Part shown: positions 12,330 to 31,922 of the stretch, piece by piece | Layout of the letters: the number at the start of each line of letters is the position of its first letter | Position numbering within the stretch: the stretch's first letter is position 1 | Assembly: GCF_963583255.1 (NCBI RefSeq) | Contig: NC_084813.1 | Span: 6,682,001-6,746,000 of the forward strand | DNA from: Pyrus communis | Lineage: Eukaryota > Streptophyta > Magnoliopsida > Rosales > Rosaceae | Length of the DNA stretch: 64,000 bases | Direction of reading: 5' to 3' | Position numbers and translations under genes: made by a program | Notes under the pieces: generated by a model | Told to the model about the DNA's origin: nothing | What the model saw: the letters and a program-made list of their open reading frames with translations, nothing else | The model's database searches: none

Positions 12330-13886
12330 TAATCAACTTGGATTACACCTTGATTTGCAAGGACCCAAAAAAAAAAAACAGAACTTACCATTAGCTATGA
12401 CGGGTACGCTTCACCAAATCCCACTTTAGCCCTACATTCTAACTTAGTTTATTACATGCATTATTTCTCCGTGTCTTGCTTTACCTCTACACTTTATTTT
12501 GTCACTTTAACACACGCACTCTTCCTCAATGTCTCACTTTACTTTAATTCTTTAAATAGGTTAAAAGAGTCGTTAATTGCTAATGTGGCATGAGCGATTT
12601 AGTCTTTTCAATAGCTAAACTCAAACCAATGTTTGATTTCTCTAGAGTAAAAAAAAAAAAAAAAAAAAAAAAGTAAAGAAGAGGAGCGATAAAGGTAGAG
12701 ATTCTCATGACAGAACTCTAAGATCTTTGCAAAAAAGTTTCCAAAAACATTGAAATTGATTTGCGAATCTTGAAATTCAATACTTTCTTTTGATATTTTT
12801 CTCTTAATCTGAAGAAATCAAACACTAATTTAAGTTTAACCTACCTCACATTATCAATGAGTTCTACTAACATGTCATTTCACATGCCACACAACCAATG
12901 TGATTGAGAAGACTAAATATTTCATGTCACATCAACACAATTAACAATTTCTTAACTAATTGACGGAATATGATAAAGTAGAATATTAAAAAAAATCGTA
13001 AATGTTAAAGTGAAACAATATTAAGTATAGAGATAAAATGGAACTTGTTAAATAGTACAATTGTGATAGCTAAGGAAAAAGAAAAAAAATCAACTGTACG
13101 AGTGTACTGTGAAGTATATTCCAGGCCGATGTTTATTGCTTAAGGTCATGCCACGCTATATTGGCAGTAAGAGAGATACAGGTGGGGAAAGAACCGAAAG
13201 GAGGACAAGAAGTGCGGATAGACACATGGTAGCAGGTAGCCTGAGCTGGGATTCAGAGGGACATTAATTGTCGTTTCTTTGTTTGGATCTATACTCATTA
13301 ATTTGAGGGTTGGGAAGGGCCAGTCCTTCTAATCCATAAATTAAAGAATTCGTACCGGTGAAATTTGATCAAACAGTTTGAATTATTATAATTTTTAAAA
13401 TGAATCTCTGTTTATAGTCGTTGATTCAAATTTCAACCACACGAATCATCTGATTTGGTGAATTAAAAGAAAAGAATCAGGAGAAGATATCTTTCCCACT
13501 AAATTTACTTTGATCAAAAAAAAAAAAATTTTAGTTTTACTACAACAATTCACTTTTTCGAGTGTGAAGAAGAATTATAGTGGTATTTTAACTTTTCTAT
13601 GCCACCAAGAATTACAGTGGTATTTTAATTTCTTCGTGTCATCATTATGTAATTCATCAACGTTATAAATTAAATTAAAAAATTATTTAAAAAATACAAA
13701 TCTAAAATTCGTACCCAACCATTATATCTCCCAGGTGAATTTACTGCGATTTCATCTAGTGCAAGTACAACTAATGATTTGTTGGCAACATGACAAGGAG
13801 ATTAATGCCAAGGGCAAAGAGAGGGAACTCTAGTATATAGATCTTATTGCCTGATGAGACGGACAGTATTGAAAAGTAAAACAAGA

Positions 13887-14648
13887 ATGATGAAGGCTGT
13901 GAGTTTTCTTCTTCATTTGGGCTTCCTCTTCCTCTTCGCCTTCGCACAAGGCAGCAGCAGATCAATCATTCCACAGCCCCAACCTCTCACATCCTTCAAT
14001 ATTAACAAAACCCAGGTAATTAACATCAATTCTTCTCGATTAATACACAGATTATATTATTTACCGTATAATCTTAAACTACAAATTAATTTATATGTCA
14101 CTCTTGCAGAACGCAGGGAGCTGTTCTTACACTGTATCAATACAGACCAGCTGTTCTTCGCCCCGCTATACACGGGATCAGATCAGTATTGCCTTTGGTG
14201 ATGCTTATGGCAATCAGGTAATATTAGTCTTAATCTATACAACTTTTTGGATTTACCGTCTGGATTAACAGTCTGACAACATACAGATGACTTTGACGTA
14301 AAAAGTACTGCAAGTACAACTAATAAAACTCATAAGTAAAGATTATATTCGAATTTTTGTTTCTTGGATTATCAGGTGTATGCTCCTAGGATCGACGATC
14401 CGTATTCGAGGACATTCGAGAGCTGCTCCACGGATACGTTTAAGATTTCGGGGCCATGTACATACCAGATCTGTTATGTGTATCTGTACCGGAGCGGATA
14501 CGATGGGTGGAAAACAGAGGCAGTGACAATCTATGGCCACTACACCAAGGCTGTTACGTTTTACTACAACTCTTTTATTCCAAATGGTGTTTGGTATGGA
14601 TTTAATCAGTGTAACGGTGCTGCAGCATCCTCCACTTCGAGCATGTAG
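13887..14648 (+). CDS. Embryo-specific protein ATS3-like, PLAT/LH2 domain, secreted
   Basis: Three exons (13887-14015, 14110-14217, 14376-14648) encode 169 residues. The intron positions and phases are the same as in the 8502 gene, which shows tandem origin. The N-terminus MMKAVSFLLHLGFLFLFAFA is a signal peptide. The mature part keeps the canonical ATS3 features: CSYTVSIQTSC, RDQISIAFGDAYGNQ, YAPRIDDP, CSTDTFKISGPC, QICYVYLYRSGYDGWK and GVWYGFNQC. An in-frame ATG at 13854 would add 11 residues (MRRTVLKSKTR) before the signal peptide; I prefer 13887 because it puts the hydrophobic core at the N-terminus, as in the paralogue. This is the best-conserved copy of the array, and a role in seed or embryo tissue is inferred from the family only. 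Confidence 0.88.
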
Positions 14649-14858
14649 CTGGGAATGTAGAGGAGATTAGCAGTGCAGGATTCCTGGTTAATTTCAGGTC
14701 ATTTAGGGCTCTGCTATGTAATGTGTATTGATGCTTTAGCATTATGTGTTTGTTGGGTTTTTGCTTGTGGTGAGGGTTGTTGATTGATGGTATCAAGAAC
14801 ATGGAATTTTAGAAATAAAAGTTGATTTTAGTAGAGCAACGACACTTTTTACGGAATA

Positions 14859-15058
14859 GGATCCTCTTCGGATCCTCTTTGTGGGGATTCGGTCCGTTCA
14901 TCGTACATTGTGCGTTTATAAATTATTTTACACTTTTAATTTAAAATTGAATATAAATAGTCTTTAATGAAAATTGGGCGCACGATGTATGATTTACGAT
15001 GAACGGATATGATTGATTCATCCTCCAGATTCCCACAAAGAGGATCACAAGAGGATCC
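14859..15058. mobile_element. MITE, 200 bp, with GGATCCTCTT termini
   Basis: The left end GGATCCTCTTCGGATCCTC is mirrored by GAGGATCACAAGAGGATCC at the right. The inner parts (TTTGTGGGGATTC and its complement) extend the inverted repeat to about 33 bases. A related degenerate copy is at about 6380-6620. Confidence 0.75.
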
Positions 15059-17035
15059 TTGTCCGCTTTTGACTTCCTTTTGTTTTTAATTTGAGCAGAA
15101 CAATTGTGGTTTGCTACACACTTATTAGAGGTGGGTGTATCTTGTTAATCTGAGGGCTTAGGGCGTGTGCTTTAATGTGACCTCAGCATTGAAGTGGTGA
15201 TGAATCTCTCGCCTCCTCTACTTAGTTCTCTATACAAGCAATTACTTTAATGCGGTGCTAAGTTACAATACTATGATGGGCTTGTAGACACTTTGTACTT
15301 TTGATTTAAGTGAATTTACTATTTCTTTGGTTCATTTTAATTACCAACACAAACTAACTTTGGCTATGTTTGGATAAGGAACTTCCACCAATAGAATTTG
15401 GATAAATTGGTTAGAAACCAAATAAATAACATTACAACAAACTACAAAGGCAAGAGAATAAAAAATGGACTCATTTTAAGTAGTCATTTAAAACTCCTTC
15501 ACGAAATCATTGTTGCACAATTCTAAGTAGTTAATTTTAAATGCTTTAGTACTCGCAAATCCAACGTCCAAGAACATTACATAGGAAGAAATAGAAATGC
15601 ACTACAGGATCATTATAAATGTACCGATGTAAAAGAGAATTGTAAATAATTCATTCTAACTAGTTATTTGCAAATTGTCAAAGCCGACTTCCCATTAAAA
15701 TATTGTCCGCTTTAGGCTCGCCCAACCCAGTTTTGTTTCTTGGGCTTCCATACCCAAAACGTGTCTTGCTAAGAGAGATGGGATGTGCACATATAAAGCA
15801 CATCACCTTTCCTCACCCAAGCGATGCACATCACATAATCTCTCTCATGCCCCTTTATAATGCTCGTGTGATTCATTCTAATTTTTGTTGTTGAAATCAA
15901 ATTTGTGCACATCCGCAGACGGATGTGATATCTTGTTGAAATCACCAAATGAGCGCCGACCATGGGGGGAATGGGGTTGATTGGAGAGTAGCAAATCTGT
16001 TTTAAAACTGCCTACATATCTTTGGAGAGGAGAATCAAATAACGTGTAATTCTTAGAAAAGAGTGGTGTGATGAGAGTTACATCATGAGGCATCCTTAAC
16101 GAATCAGTATATGTCGAGGCGTGGGAGAGATGAGCCTCCATGGATATGTATCACATAAACGACGATGTGTAAAAGAGGGAGATGAAGCTATATTAGGTGC
16201 GTATGGGATTCTTAGAGATGTCAAATCCCCTAGATGGTGGTGGTAATTTCAATGCTTAGTTTATGTGGAAGAGAGTACTAATGCGAAAAGCTTTACTTAA
16301 CAGGTTAAAACAAATTACCCATATTAGCACTCTCTTCTACATAATGATTGTCGATGTTTATGTGAGACTAGGTTTGTTTAGTAGTTGAAAATTACCGAAT
16401 TAACATTTTTTAAAAAACAAATTGAAATGCGTTACTTGTGGGTAGATTTGTTAAGAACTCGATATTAACGTGTTGATTTGATAATAACTTAATTAGTTAA
16501 TGTATTAATTGGAAATTGTTATTTTTTGTGTTATGATTTGACAATGACTCGATTAGTTAATGCATTAATTGGAAATTGTTATTTTTTGTATTATTTCATA
16601 TTGTGTTAACGAGTTGTGAAAAATCTGCAGGTCTAGGTGAGTCCAACCCAACCGAGAGGGTGATTTCGTCCACTCACTGTCCACTCACTGTCCCCCACAC
16701 TCCTATATCTTCTGCGCTCCATTCGAAACCCTAAGTCCTCTCTTCCCTCTCCCCGAACCCAAACCCTAGATCTAGGGCACCCCTTCTCTTCATTCTTCTC
16801 CCCCAAACTTTTTTCAATTTTTGTACTTCTTTTTTTTTTTTTCAAATTTTCACAGAGGTCTCGGCACCCGCAGATTATCACTCCGTATCTCTCTCTCTCT
16901 TGCTCAGTGGAAGCTCAAAGGTATGCAATTCAGAAAACCCTATCTGAGCTGTTGAATGTGTTCTTGAAGTTTCTGATTCGCAATTCTTGGTGAAATTGTA
17001 TTCGCTGAAAGTCTAATTTTGGGTGGGTGTATAGA
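15059..17035. other. Intergenic region and helicase 5' UTR
   Basis: No gene recognised between the MITE and about 16640. From about 16650 to 17035 the sequence is CT-rich (CTATATCTTCTGCGCTCC, then TATCTCTCTCTCTC), typical of a plant 5' UTR. A probable GT-AG intron (about 16920-17030) precedes the helicase ATG. Two near-identical 40-bp units lie at about 16480-16525 and 16545-16590 (GATTAGTTAATGTATTAATT and close variant). Confidence 0.45.
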
Positions 17036-24095
<7,060 letters not shown>

Positions 24096-26374
24096 TCATT
24101 TTCCGAAAGGAACCCTGCAAAATTCGAGCGACGGTGGACTCTGGATCTAGTTGCCTTGTTCCGGTTCAGTTAGTAGCACATTTGTTTTGAATGTAGACTA
24201 TTTTGTTGTAAGGGAAGAGGATTTAGGATGCTTTTGTTATAGGAAGCAGAGGATCTGTACGGTTGAGATTTAGCTGAATTGTTTATGATAATGTGATGGT
24301 AGTTTTAACTCTTTTCTTTTCACTAAAGTTTATGCTCATTTAATTTCCTGTATTTATTTACTAGATGGATGAAATGATTTTGGTATATTTTCCTCGCATC
24401 TTTTTGACATCAACAGTGCTTATTTATCAAAACATTCATAGTTGTAGGCCTTCTTTTCGAGTTTTTAATCGATTATAGCCAAAATTTTACCTGTTAAATG
24501 TCAGTTTCTATGAAAATTATCAAGCACAGCCAAAACTAATAGACTATAATACCTTCAATTTAGACTGCAATTACCCAAAAAGCCAAAAGCGTTTTAGATA
24601 GGCCTTGAGGGAGGAGAATGGTTAACAATCGAGTTGTAGGCGCAATAGAACCGTCGGAGCAAATTTACAGTCCTCAACTATTGAGTCTCGTATACTTTGG
24701 AAATTGGACTTCGATGACAAAATTGTTATAACAAAAATACATATTTAAGCATAATATAAACCAATAGATTAATGGAAAAGCGATTGCTTTCCAATTTCCG
24801 CGCCATTCATGGTGTATTGAGAACATTGTGACAAACCACGGCAAGTATTTAAGTGAAAATGCGGTAGAATTTCAAGTCAAGTTTAATTCTTATTTTTGGG
24901 TTTGAGGCACGAACTTGACAAAAATATGGATCATTCTCCGGTTAAAAGCTTTGAGAGGATGTTTTCTATTTGACTAAGGCCATGAGTGTTAGATACCTCA
25001 GGTTCCGGCAAAAAACCAAACATTGTGGAACTGTAAGCCAAAAGTGCATCATTCAACTTCAAACTCAAGACTAAGAATATATGGGAGTGTCACATAATCT
25101 TTATGAACTTGTGTTCATAATAGTAATATTCACTATTCATGATTGAGTTAAGTAAATATTTCTGGCAGAAGTATTATGTTGTTCATAGTTACAATTGCTT
25201 TGTCAATACTTATGACTTACACTTATCTTAATGAACGTTGATATGTATTACCATATGTTGTTCATAGTTAGAAAACTTGAGAAGAACTATTTGAGTTGTG
25301 CGAGGCTTTGTCCGATTCTTTGAGCTTAGAAAAATCTGAAAGTTAATTAGTGATGTTCACGGTTAATTTAGTTTTTAATATTATTTGTTTAGTTTGTCTT
25401 GATTAGCAGCCCTTCCACTCGCCAGAATAAAATGATCCTTGCTTGCTCTTACTATAATCACATTGATTGCAAGGATTAATTTGAGTGTTAGTTTCTACCA
25501 CATCAAATTTTGGTGACATTGCCAAGGATTAGTAAATTTGCTAATCCCTATGTGTTTTCATTTGTTTTTCTTTTGATATTTGATTTTGTTTTAACTTTCT
25601 TTGATTTCAGGTACTAGAGAAGCAAGACATTGTAGTCGCCAATCTATCAAAACTTGAAGCTAAAATGGCTTCTCTTAAGTCGCAAATTTTGAAAGGGCGA
25701 AAGATGCAAAGGGTGGTTACATTTGGCGTGTGCTCTATGCAAGAATATCAAACTAATCAACATTCTCACTTAACTGAGAATGGATGGTGGGGAAGTGTCA
25801 ATTTCATGGGTTATCAAGAACACAAAAAGAATGATTCCAAAAAAAGAAGTCGTAAGAGATTGTTTAGAATTCATCAATAAGGATGTTCTTGAGATAACTA
25901 TCGCCATAGAATTGGAGTTGAATACACGGGACAAGCCACAGCTGTCAAACCGAATCTAGGCGAGAGCAAAAACTCTGCAAGTTTCGAAATCTTGGTTGCC
26001 CTTAAGTTTTTGCCGAAGCACACTGGTAAGCCCAGCTCCCCCAATTTCAATTCCCTTTTCTACTAATAAGAAGTTCAAGCTCGCTTACTTGTTGAAATGC
26101 TTCTTATGTCTAAAAGTACCCAGTCCGTTTATTTTTATTAACAACGGTTGTCTATAAAATTTGAATTCAAGACCTCCTCAAACTTTCATTATTGTGTTTT
26201 CAATAATACATGCATTAACACAACAAAGGACCCTTTTTTTGTTCTAAACCATCTGAACGGAGGGAGTGGAAAATGGCTACTACTATTTTTTAGCGTATAT
26301 TGTTCTACTATTGTAATATGTCTTTTGTTTTTAATAAATGACTTTGTTGTTCCACTTTCTTTCCATAAATATAG
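24096..26374. other. Helicase 3' flank and retrotransposon-like remnant
   Basis: About 24096-24450 is probably helicase 3' UTR and flank. From about 24800 to 25900 the sequence resembles an eroded retrotransposon (described separately). The stretch 25900-26374 shows nothing I can name. The N-terminal exons expected for the polygalacturonase that follows are not found here. Confidence 0.4.
25500..25880 (+). mobile_element. Possible Gypsy-type remnant: primer-site-like motif and gag-like ORF piece
   Basis: TTTTGGTGACATTGCCAAGG at 25508 resembles the TTTTGGCGCCGTTGCCGGGG sequence found downstream of the 5' LTR in many plant Gypsy (Athila/Tat) elements. About 100 bp later an open frame (25615-25880, about 88 codons) reads VLEKQDIVVANLSKLEAKM and is coiled-coil-like and lysine-rich towards the end. 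I do not recognise the protein. The assignment rests on the motif and its spacing; the alternative is an orphan exon, since a good acceptor (TTTCTTTGATTTCAG) precedes the frame. Confidence 0.35.
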
Positions 26375-28521
26375 CTATCTGGGGTGATTGTAGCACCAAA
26401 TACTGCCGGTGGATGGAAGGGAGCTGACCTGCTGGCGTTTAGGGGTGTAAATGGCCTTACTTTGAATGGTTCGGGACTCATTGATGGACGTGGTAAAAGC
26501 TGGTGGGATGTCTCGTGCAGACATCATCCAGAATTAAAGGTAATCGATTATGACACTAATTATTTGTATTAAAATGTGTGGTTGATAAGATATATTGTAG
26601 AGGGTGAAGCACACTACTTCAATAAACTTGCTACATTTATGTCTGTATTATTTACGCATTTGTTTCTTTCCTTCAAAGAAGTTAGATGTATTTTGAATAA
26701 ATTTCTTATATATAAAGTTAACTTTGAGTTCCTTCAATTTTTTGAGTTTCTATCCTTATCTTTGCAACTGACCCGGTTTCCTTTTTCAACAGGGATGTAT
26801 AGGCCGCGCACCTACAGTAAGTGCTCCTTTGTAATTTCATTTCAAAGTTTGTAATTATATACGTATCATTGAAGAAAAATTAGAAACGTATACATGCGTG
26901 TTATGCTGATGAAGTTCCATTCCATATATGCGCTGCATTGCAGGCACTTATGTTTCAAGGCTGTAAAGAAGTTCAAATGGACCGCATCAACGTTGTAAAT
27001 ACTCCACAAACTCATATACTAGTATGGGGATCTGAGGGAGCTTATTTCTCGTTTATCAAAACAGATTCACCTGGAACCAGCCCCAACACTGATGGCATTC
27101 ACATTCAAGACTCCCAACATGTGGAAATCCATGGTGCAGAACTAAAATCCGGTAGACTTTTCATATCTAGAATTTTTGAGTACTTTGGCACTGTTGTTTA
27201 TTTCGGGCTGATCTAAATCAAAAGAGAATTAAGAGACAAAACATAAAAAAGACCGTAGAAATAAAAAAAGAACGTGGGGAAATAATTTACCTTTCCTATG
27301 TTAACAAAACTCAATTAATTTACCTATGCTATGTTAGTGTTGATCAATAGGCGACGATTGTGCATCCATCGGAGACTACTGTTCACACATTTATATAACT
27401 GACGTATCATGCGAACCTGGCCATGGCATAAGGTATGTCATTTATTTCCTTAACTTATTTTTTTTCATATCATTACGATACTTTTCTGAATCCAAATGTA
27501 GAAAGGAAAATTATGTTCAACACAACACTAGTAAGGTAGAATAGTATTAAACAGAACTTAGTAAACGGATCTGTAGAAGCCGAAAATGTTAATGTGTTAT
27601 CTCGGTGGTGTTTCACTGGCAATATATAGCATTGGGAGCTTAGGGAACAGCGGAATGAGACAAGGGTTGAGAATATCGCCGTGCACAGGGCTCGGTTCTA
27701 TGGGACACAGAATGGGGCGCGCATCAAGACTTGGGAGGTAATTTCGTCCGCAGTACAATAATACTTTGACCTTTTACTTTAGAAATGATACACTCGGGGA
27801 CAAATGTTGTTATTATAATTACTTTTTGCTATTCATATAAATAACAGACTGGAAAAGGATTGGTCCACGGAGTTTCATTCGTCAATTTGACTTTCAAGGA
27901 AGTCGGGAATCCCATTACCATCGACCAACACTATTTCTGTCACAAGCGAGAGGGTTGCCATGAACTGGTAAGAATAAAATTTTGACAAATTTAGAGTCGT
28001 TTGATTATCATTTCATTTTTAGTTTTCAATTTTAGTGTTAGAGATGAGAAGATAGTATAGGATACGAGAAAAATGAAGAATGTGAAAGGGTGGTGGGAGG
28101 GAGGGGAAGAATAAAAAAGATTGAATGAAAACAAAATCTTTATAAATCACTGATTTCTACGATGTCAATCTTCTCTGTCCTTAATACAAAAACGACTATT
28201 AAGTATAAGCTATAAACGAAATGGCAATCAAACGGAACTTTAATCTAACATAGTAATTGTTGTGTAATTAATACTGTATATGCCTGGTTGCAGAGCACTG
28301 CGGTTCAAATAAGCGACGTGAGCTACAGTGGGGCAATTGGGACATCCATTTCGGAAGTAGCTATCAATCTGAATTGCAGCACACCAGTCCCATGTACTGG
28401 AATCACCTTAGAAAACTGTCAGTTGGCCTCGGCAGATCCAGACATGAAAATAACATCAAGCTGCCACAGTGTGCATGGAGTAATTAAGGGAATTGTAGAA
28501 CCACCAGTTTCATGTCTCTAG
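26375..28521 (+). pseudogene. Polygalacturonase (GH28) pseudogene, N-terminus missing, frameshifted
   Basis: Seven exon-like blocks with good splice sites: 26375-26539, 26793-26816, 26944-27151, 27351-27432, 27630-27737, 27848-27967 and 28294-28521. They encode the GH28 beta-helix: SGVIVAPNTAGGWKGAD, GRGKSWWDVSC, GCIGRAPT, NTDGIHI (motif I), GDDCASIG (motif II, catalytic Asp pair), GHGISIGSLG (motif III, catalytic His) and RIKTWE (motif IV). Functional enzymes hydrolyse pectin in the wall. Two defects are visible. First, the signal peptide and roughly the first third of the fold are absent. Second, block 27630-27737 is 108 bp where 109 would keep the frame; one base is missing near 27650, just after the GNSG codons, so motif IV is out of frame and translation stops early in the next block. 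An assembly error at this one base is the alternative, but the missing N-terminus argues for a pseudogene. Confidence 0.8.
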
Positions 28522-29947
28522 CTAGCTTGGGGTTAACTTCTACAAATTAAACCATGCTTAAGTAGAGTCATTTTGTACTCTCTCTTCTTTTTCTATGGAT
28601 AAGTTCTGTTTCAAGCTTTTGCATCAAGTGTCGAAATCTGTATCACTTCCATTTTGCATCTCTGTGTGTTAATCTTGAGACTCTGGTTTAATTGGAACAT
28701 ACATGGTCTATGAAATTGACAACCCTCCCTAAATTACGATGTTTTTCACTAAGCATTTAACTAAAAAATAATTAATAGTTTGACCAAAAAAAAAAAAAAA
28801 AAAATCTGACCAGATGAGCGTAGTATAACAAAGTCGTTATTCTCTATTTTTAAAATAGCGCGCGGAACCAAATTGTTATATCACCTAAACATTAGGGCTC
28901 AAGTGTAATTGACTTATGAAGAAGAAATATGGGAAAAAAGAGAGAGGTTTTCTGTAGTTCAACTGTGTAATTCACTCTTACAAATGATACCTCAATAGTT
29001 ATGGGAAGTGATTTTTACGTATTTTTTTTTAGTTTCTCACACACCTCTCTTTGTTTCTAGCCATCAAATTAGATCAATCAAACGTAATTAAAGGATATGA
29101 TTAAACAAGAATGTATGAGAAATCAAAAGCAGAGCAATGACTTAGAGACTAAGTCATTCACTTAACTATTAACAAACTATTACGTCAGATAGTAACACGT
29201 ATCACTTGACAACATATTCTAAACTATTTCATTTGTTACATGTAATTATCTTTATGGTAACACTTGAAGTTAAACTACTCACTTCCCAACAAATAGTTCT
29301 GACAAATATATGATGGAGGAGAAGCTCATATCCGTTTTCCACCCCTTATGGTGTTAAAAATATACACACCACACAATCTAATTAATTTTACGTACTAAAA
29401 ATTTGACTTTAGTCCCTAAACTTAATTTTCTTCATATAAAATTAGACAAAAGTTTTTTATTGAATAATGACACATCCGACCCCAATGTTCAATTCACATA
29501 AAAATCTAGGCGTTTTGATCATCACCCGGATGAGTGACGAAGCTATGATATGCATGAAATCGTAACTAAAATTATCAAGTAATAAAATCTAAAATAAAAT
29601 TTGACAAAACTTTCCCTAAAATAGGGATAAGCCCGAATCAAAGCACTTGCAGGTAATCACATTTATTTCAGCACATCCCTGAATGAGCACACTTAATAGG
29701 TCTCTGACCCTTTATTACATGCATGAGAATGGATTCAGAGCATAATTAACCAAATGCAAGTTCCATGAATATGTTAAGTAAATACCATACTCAGTGGAAT
29801 ATGTCAGAGTTGCTCAGAGTATCTCAACATCCGATGTTACCACTGCTATGGCTACTAAATCCTTTTTTTTTGGGTGTGGGGGCGGCGGGGACATAAACAT
29901 GTGAGTGGATGAAAATAAAGTTTTAACCTTTATACATAAATATAATT
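28522..29947. other. Intergenic AT-rich region
   Basis: No gene seen. About 28985-29140 has a TCTCACACACC-type MITE remnant resembling those of the helicase introns. About 29400-29480 (GACTTTAGTCCCTAAACTTA) resembles the end of the Mutator-like family at 29948 and 38063 and may be a fragment of it. A poly-A run is at 28784-28804. Confidence 0.4.
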
Positions 29948-31213
29948 GAAAATGTGACTTTACCCCTTCAAACTCAATTTTTTTTACATAAAACCCACAA
30001 GAATATATTTTTCTAACAAAAATCCAATGACTAGACTCCACCTAAGCAAATTACCTAATCGAGATTGTGCGTCGTATTTAATATTATTTGGATTCCCCAA
30101 ATTACCCTTAGTTAAGTCATTATAGCAGTTTATGTTGATATCAAAATTAAAATGGAAAGCTTTTTTAATGTTCTTGTAACGTGTGTATTGGCTTTGAAAT
30201 TTTAGTTGACGTAGGAATAAAAATTCAAAACGTTTTGAATTCAACAATAAATTTTTAGATTAATGTACCCTATTGCGATTTAATAAAAACCATGCTTTTG
30301 TTTTCTTTAAAACAAAAGGGGTAAAAAATGATGTGTCTAGTATGTTTTGTTTTATTTTTCGAACATCAATGTACCTATTTTTTTTTGTTTTGAAAAGATT
30401 AGTGTACCTACTTAGTACTAATAGTTTTGGTCATTTTGAAAAATAATGCACCTGTTATTAAATTTTTGAATCTGGAAAATATAGGTAAATTAATTTATGT
30501 AGGTAAATTAGTATAAGATTTCGTACATGTTTATCATGGATCCTAAGCCTCTATTAGGTGGCATATTGTTAATATTTCTCGTATAAAATATATTTATCAT
30601 TTAAATTAGTGAATCTACAAAATATAGGTAAATTAATTTGTATAGGTAAATTAGTATAATATTTCATACATGTTTGTCATGCATCCCAAGCCTCTATTTG
30701 TAGGCATATTATTGGTATTTCTCATATAAATATACTTATTAGGCAAACTATTGATGTTTCTCGTATAAAATATATTTTATTATTTACATTAGTGAATCTA
30801 CAAAATATAGGTAAATTAGTATAATATTTCATACATGTTTGTCATGCATTCTGAGCCTCAATTAGTAGGCATATTATTGATATTTCTCATATAAATACAC
30901 TTATTAGGCATACTATTGATATTTCTTAGATAAATATACTTATTATTTAATCAACAAAATATAGGTAAATTTGTTGGTATAATATATTAACAGTATAGGA
31001 GCTTGTTGCTTATCATAATTAGGGTGAGTTATGATAACCTTTATTGGCTTAATTAGGGAGTTGTGGCATAAGTTGTAAATATATTGTAACAATAGGTCAC
31101 TTTTTTGCTTACATGTCAGTTTGTTTGAAAATTGGGTTTTATTTAGAGATTTAAATTTATATGGATTTTTGTTTATGAAATGTAATTTGTCAGGGCTTAT
31201 ATCTAAAGAACCC
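29948..31213 (-). mobile_element. Mutator-like non-autonomous element, copy B
   Basis: The element starts GAAAATGTGACTTTACCCC and ends with imperfect inverted sequence (GGGCTTATATCTAAAGAACCC). It is flanked by the same 11 bases, TAAATATAATT, at 29937-29947 and 31214-31224. Mutator elements make 9-11 bp duplications. The interior is AT-rich and has about four tandem-like units with ATAGGTAAATTA and ATTTCATACATGTTTGTCAT between 30480 and 31000. No transposase frame is seen. The related copy at 38063-39528 has these internal words in the opposite orientation. Confidence 0.72.
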
Positions 31214-31922
31214 TAAATATAATTACAGGGTTAAAACCAATGCTACTTCTGCAATTTGCATTTTATTTATTTTTGTAAAAAGTAAGTGAATTGTACCAAC
31301 AATTGTACCAACAATATCAACTTCATACTACTACATGTTGCAGTCGACATCGGCAGTTAAAGTAATTAAGTGACGTTTACTTCAGTGCAGTTCATGGCAC
31401 AACAAGCACATATGAGGCAATCCAATTAAAAAGCAGCCAATTCTTTGCTTGCATCAAATTGTGCTTACTGATATAATATCATAAATATAGTTTCAGCATC
31501 TCCTAATAACTCTCATCCTGGCGCTTACTGTTTCAATGCACATGGAAGCTCTGGTCCAACAGTTCCCCTTGTCAATTATTTTTTACCGAACTGATCTGAT
31601 AACGGCGGTTTTAATAGAACCAATCGGATCTATATACACGGGTTAACAGATACCGGTTTCTTGTTGGTTCTTCTTTAATCTTACTGTGATCCATCTTACT
31701 TGCAGATATATCCGATATTTCTTTAATTATTGTATATATAGTTTTTTTATCAGTCTTTACTTTCAATTTTTGTTTGTAGTTTTCTTAGTTTCATGTCATG
31801 TTACAAGCATCACATTCACATTCATTAGAGTGAAGTTCATGGTGCAATAATATGGCAGTTAAATTTTTTGGGCTAAAAATTTTAGTTTTTAACCTAAAAA
31901 CAGCTTTTCTTCTCTACCCTTA
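31214..31922. other. Intergenic region with a duplicated block
   Basis: No gene recognised. The part 31497-31600 (GCTTACTGTTTCAATGCACA) resembles 35462-35560 on the far side of the Harbinger pair. Confidence 0.4.

Larger units (their letters stand above)
9445..13886. other. Intergenic region between two ATS3-like genes, transposon-rich
   Basis: No host gene recognised. It contains an inverted-repeat element (10319-10903) and a 943-bp Harbinger-type element (11387-12329). A segment at 10060-10135 has TTCCACATCGG followed by ACTATATAAGG, which looks like a promoter or LTR fragment but has no recognisable transcript after it. The remainder is AT-rich with A-runs (for example 12648-12672). Confidence 0.5.

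Noticed and set aside
13854..13886. Upstream in-frame ATG for the second intact ATS3-like gene
   Set aside because: It would place eleven charged residues before the signal peptide; the paralogue starts next to its hydrophobic core.
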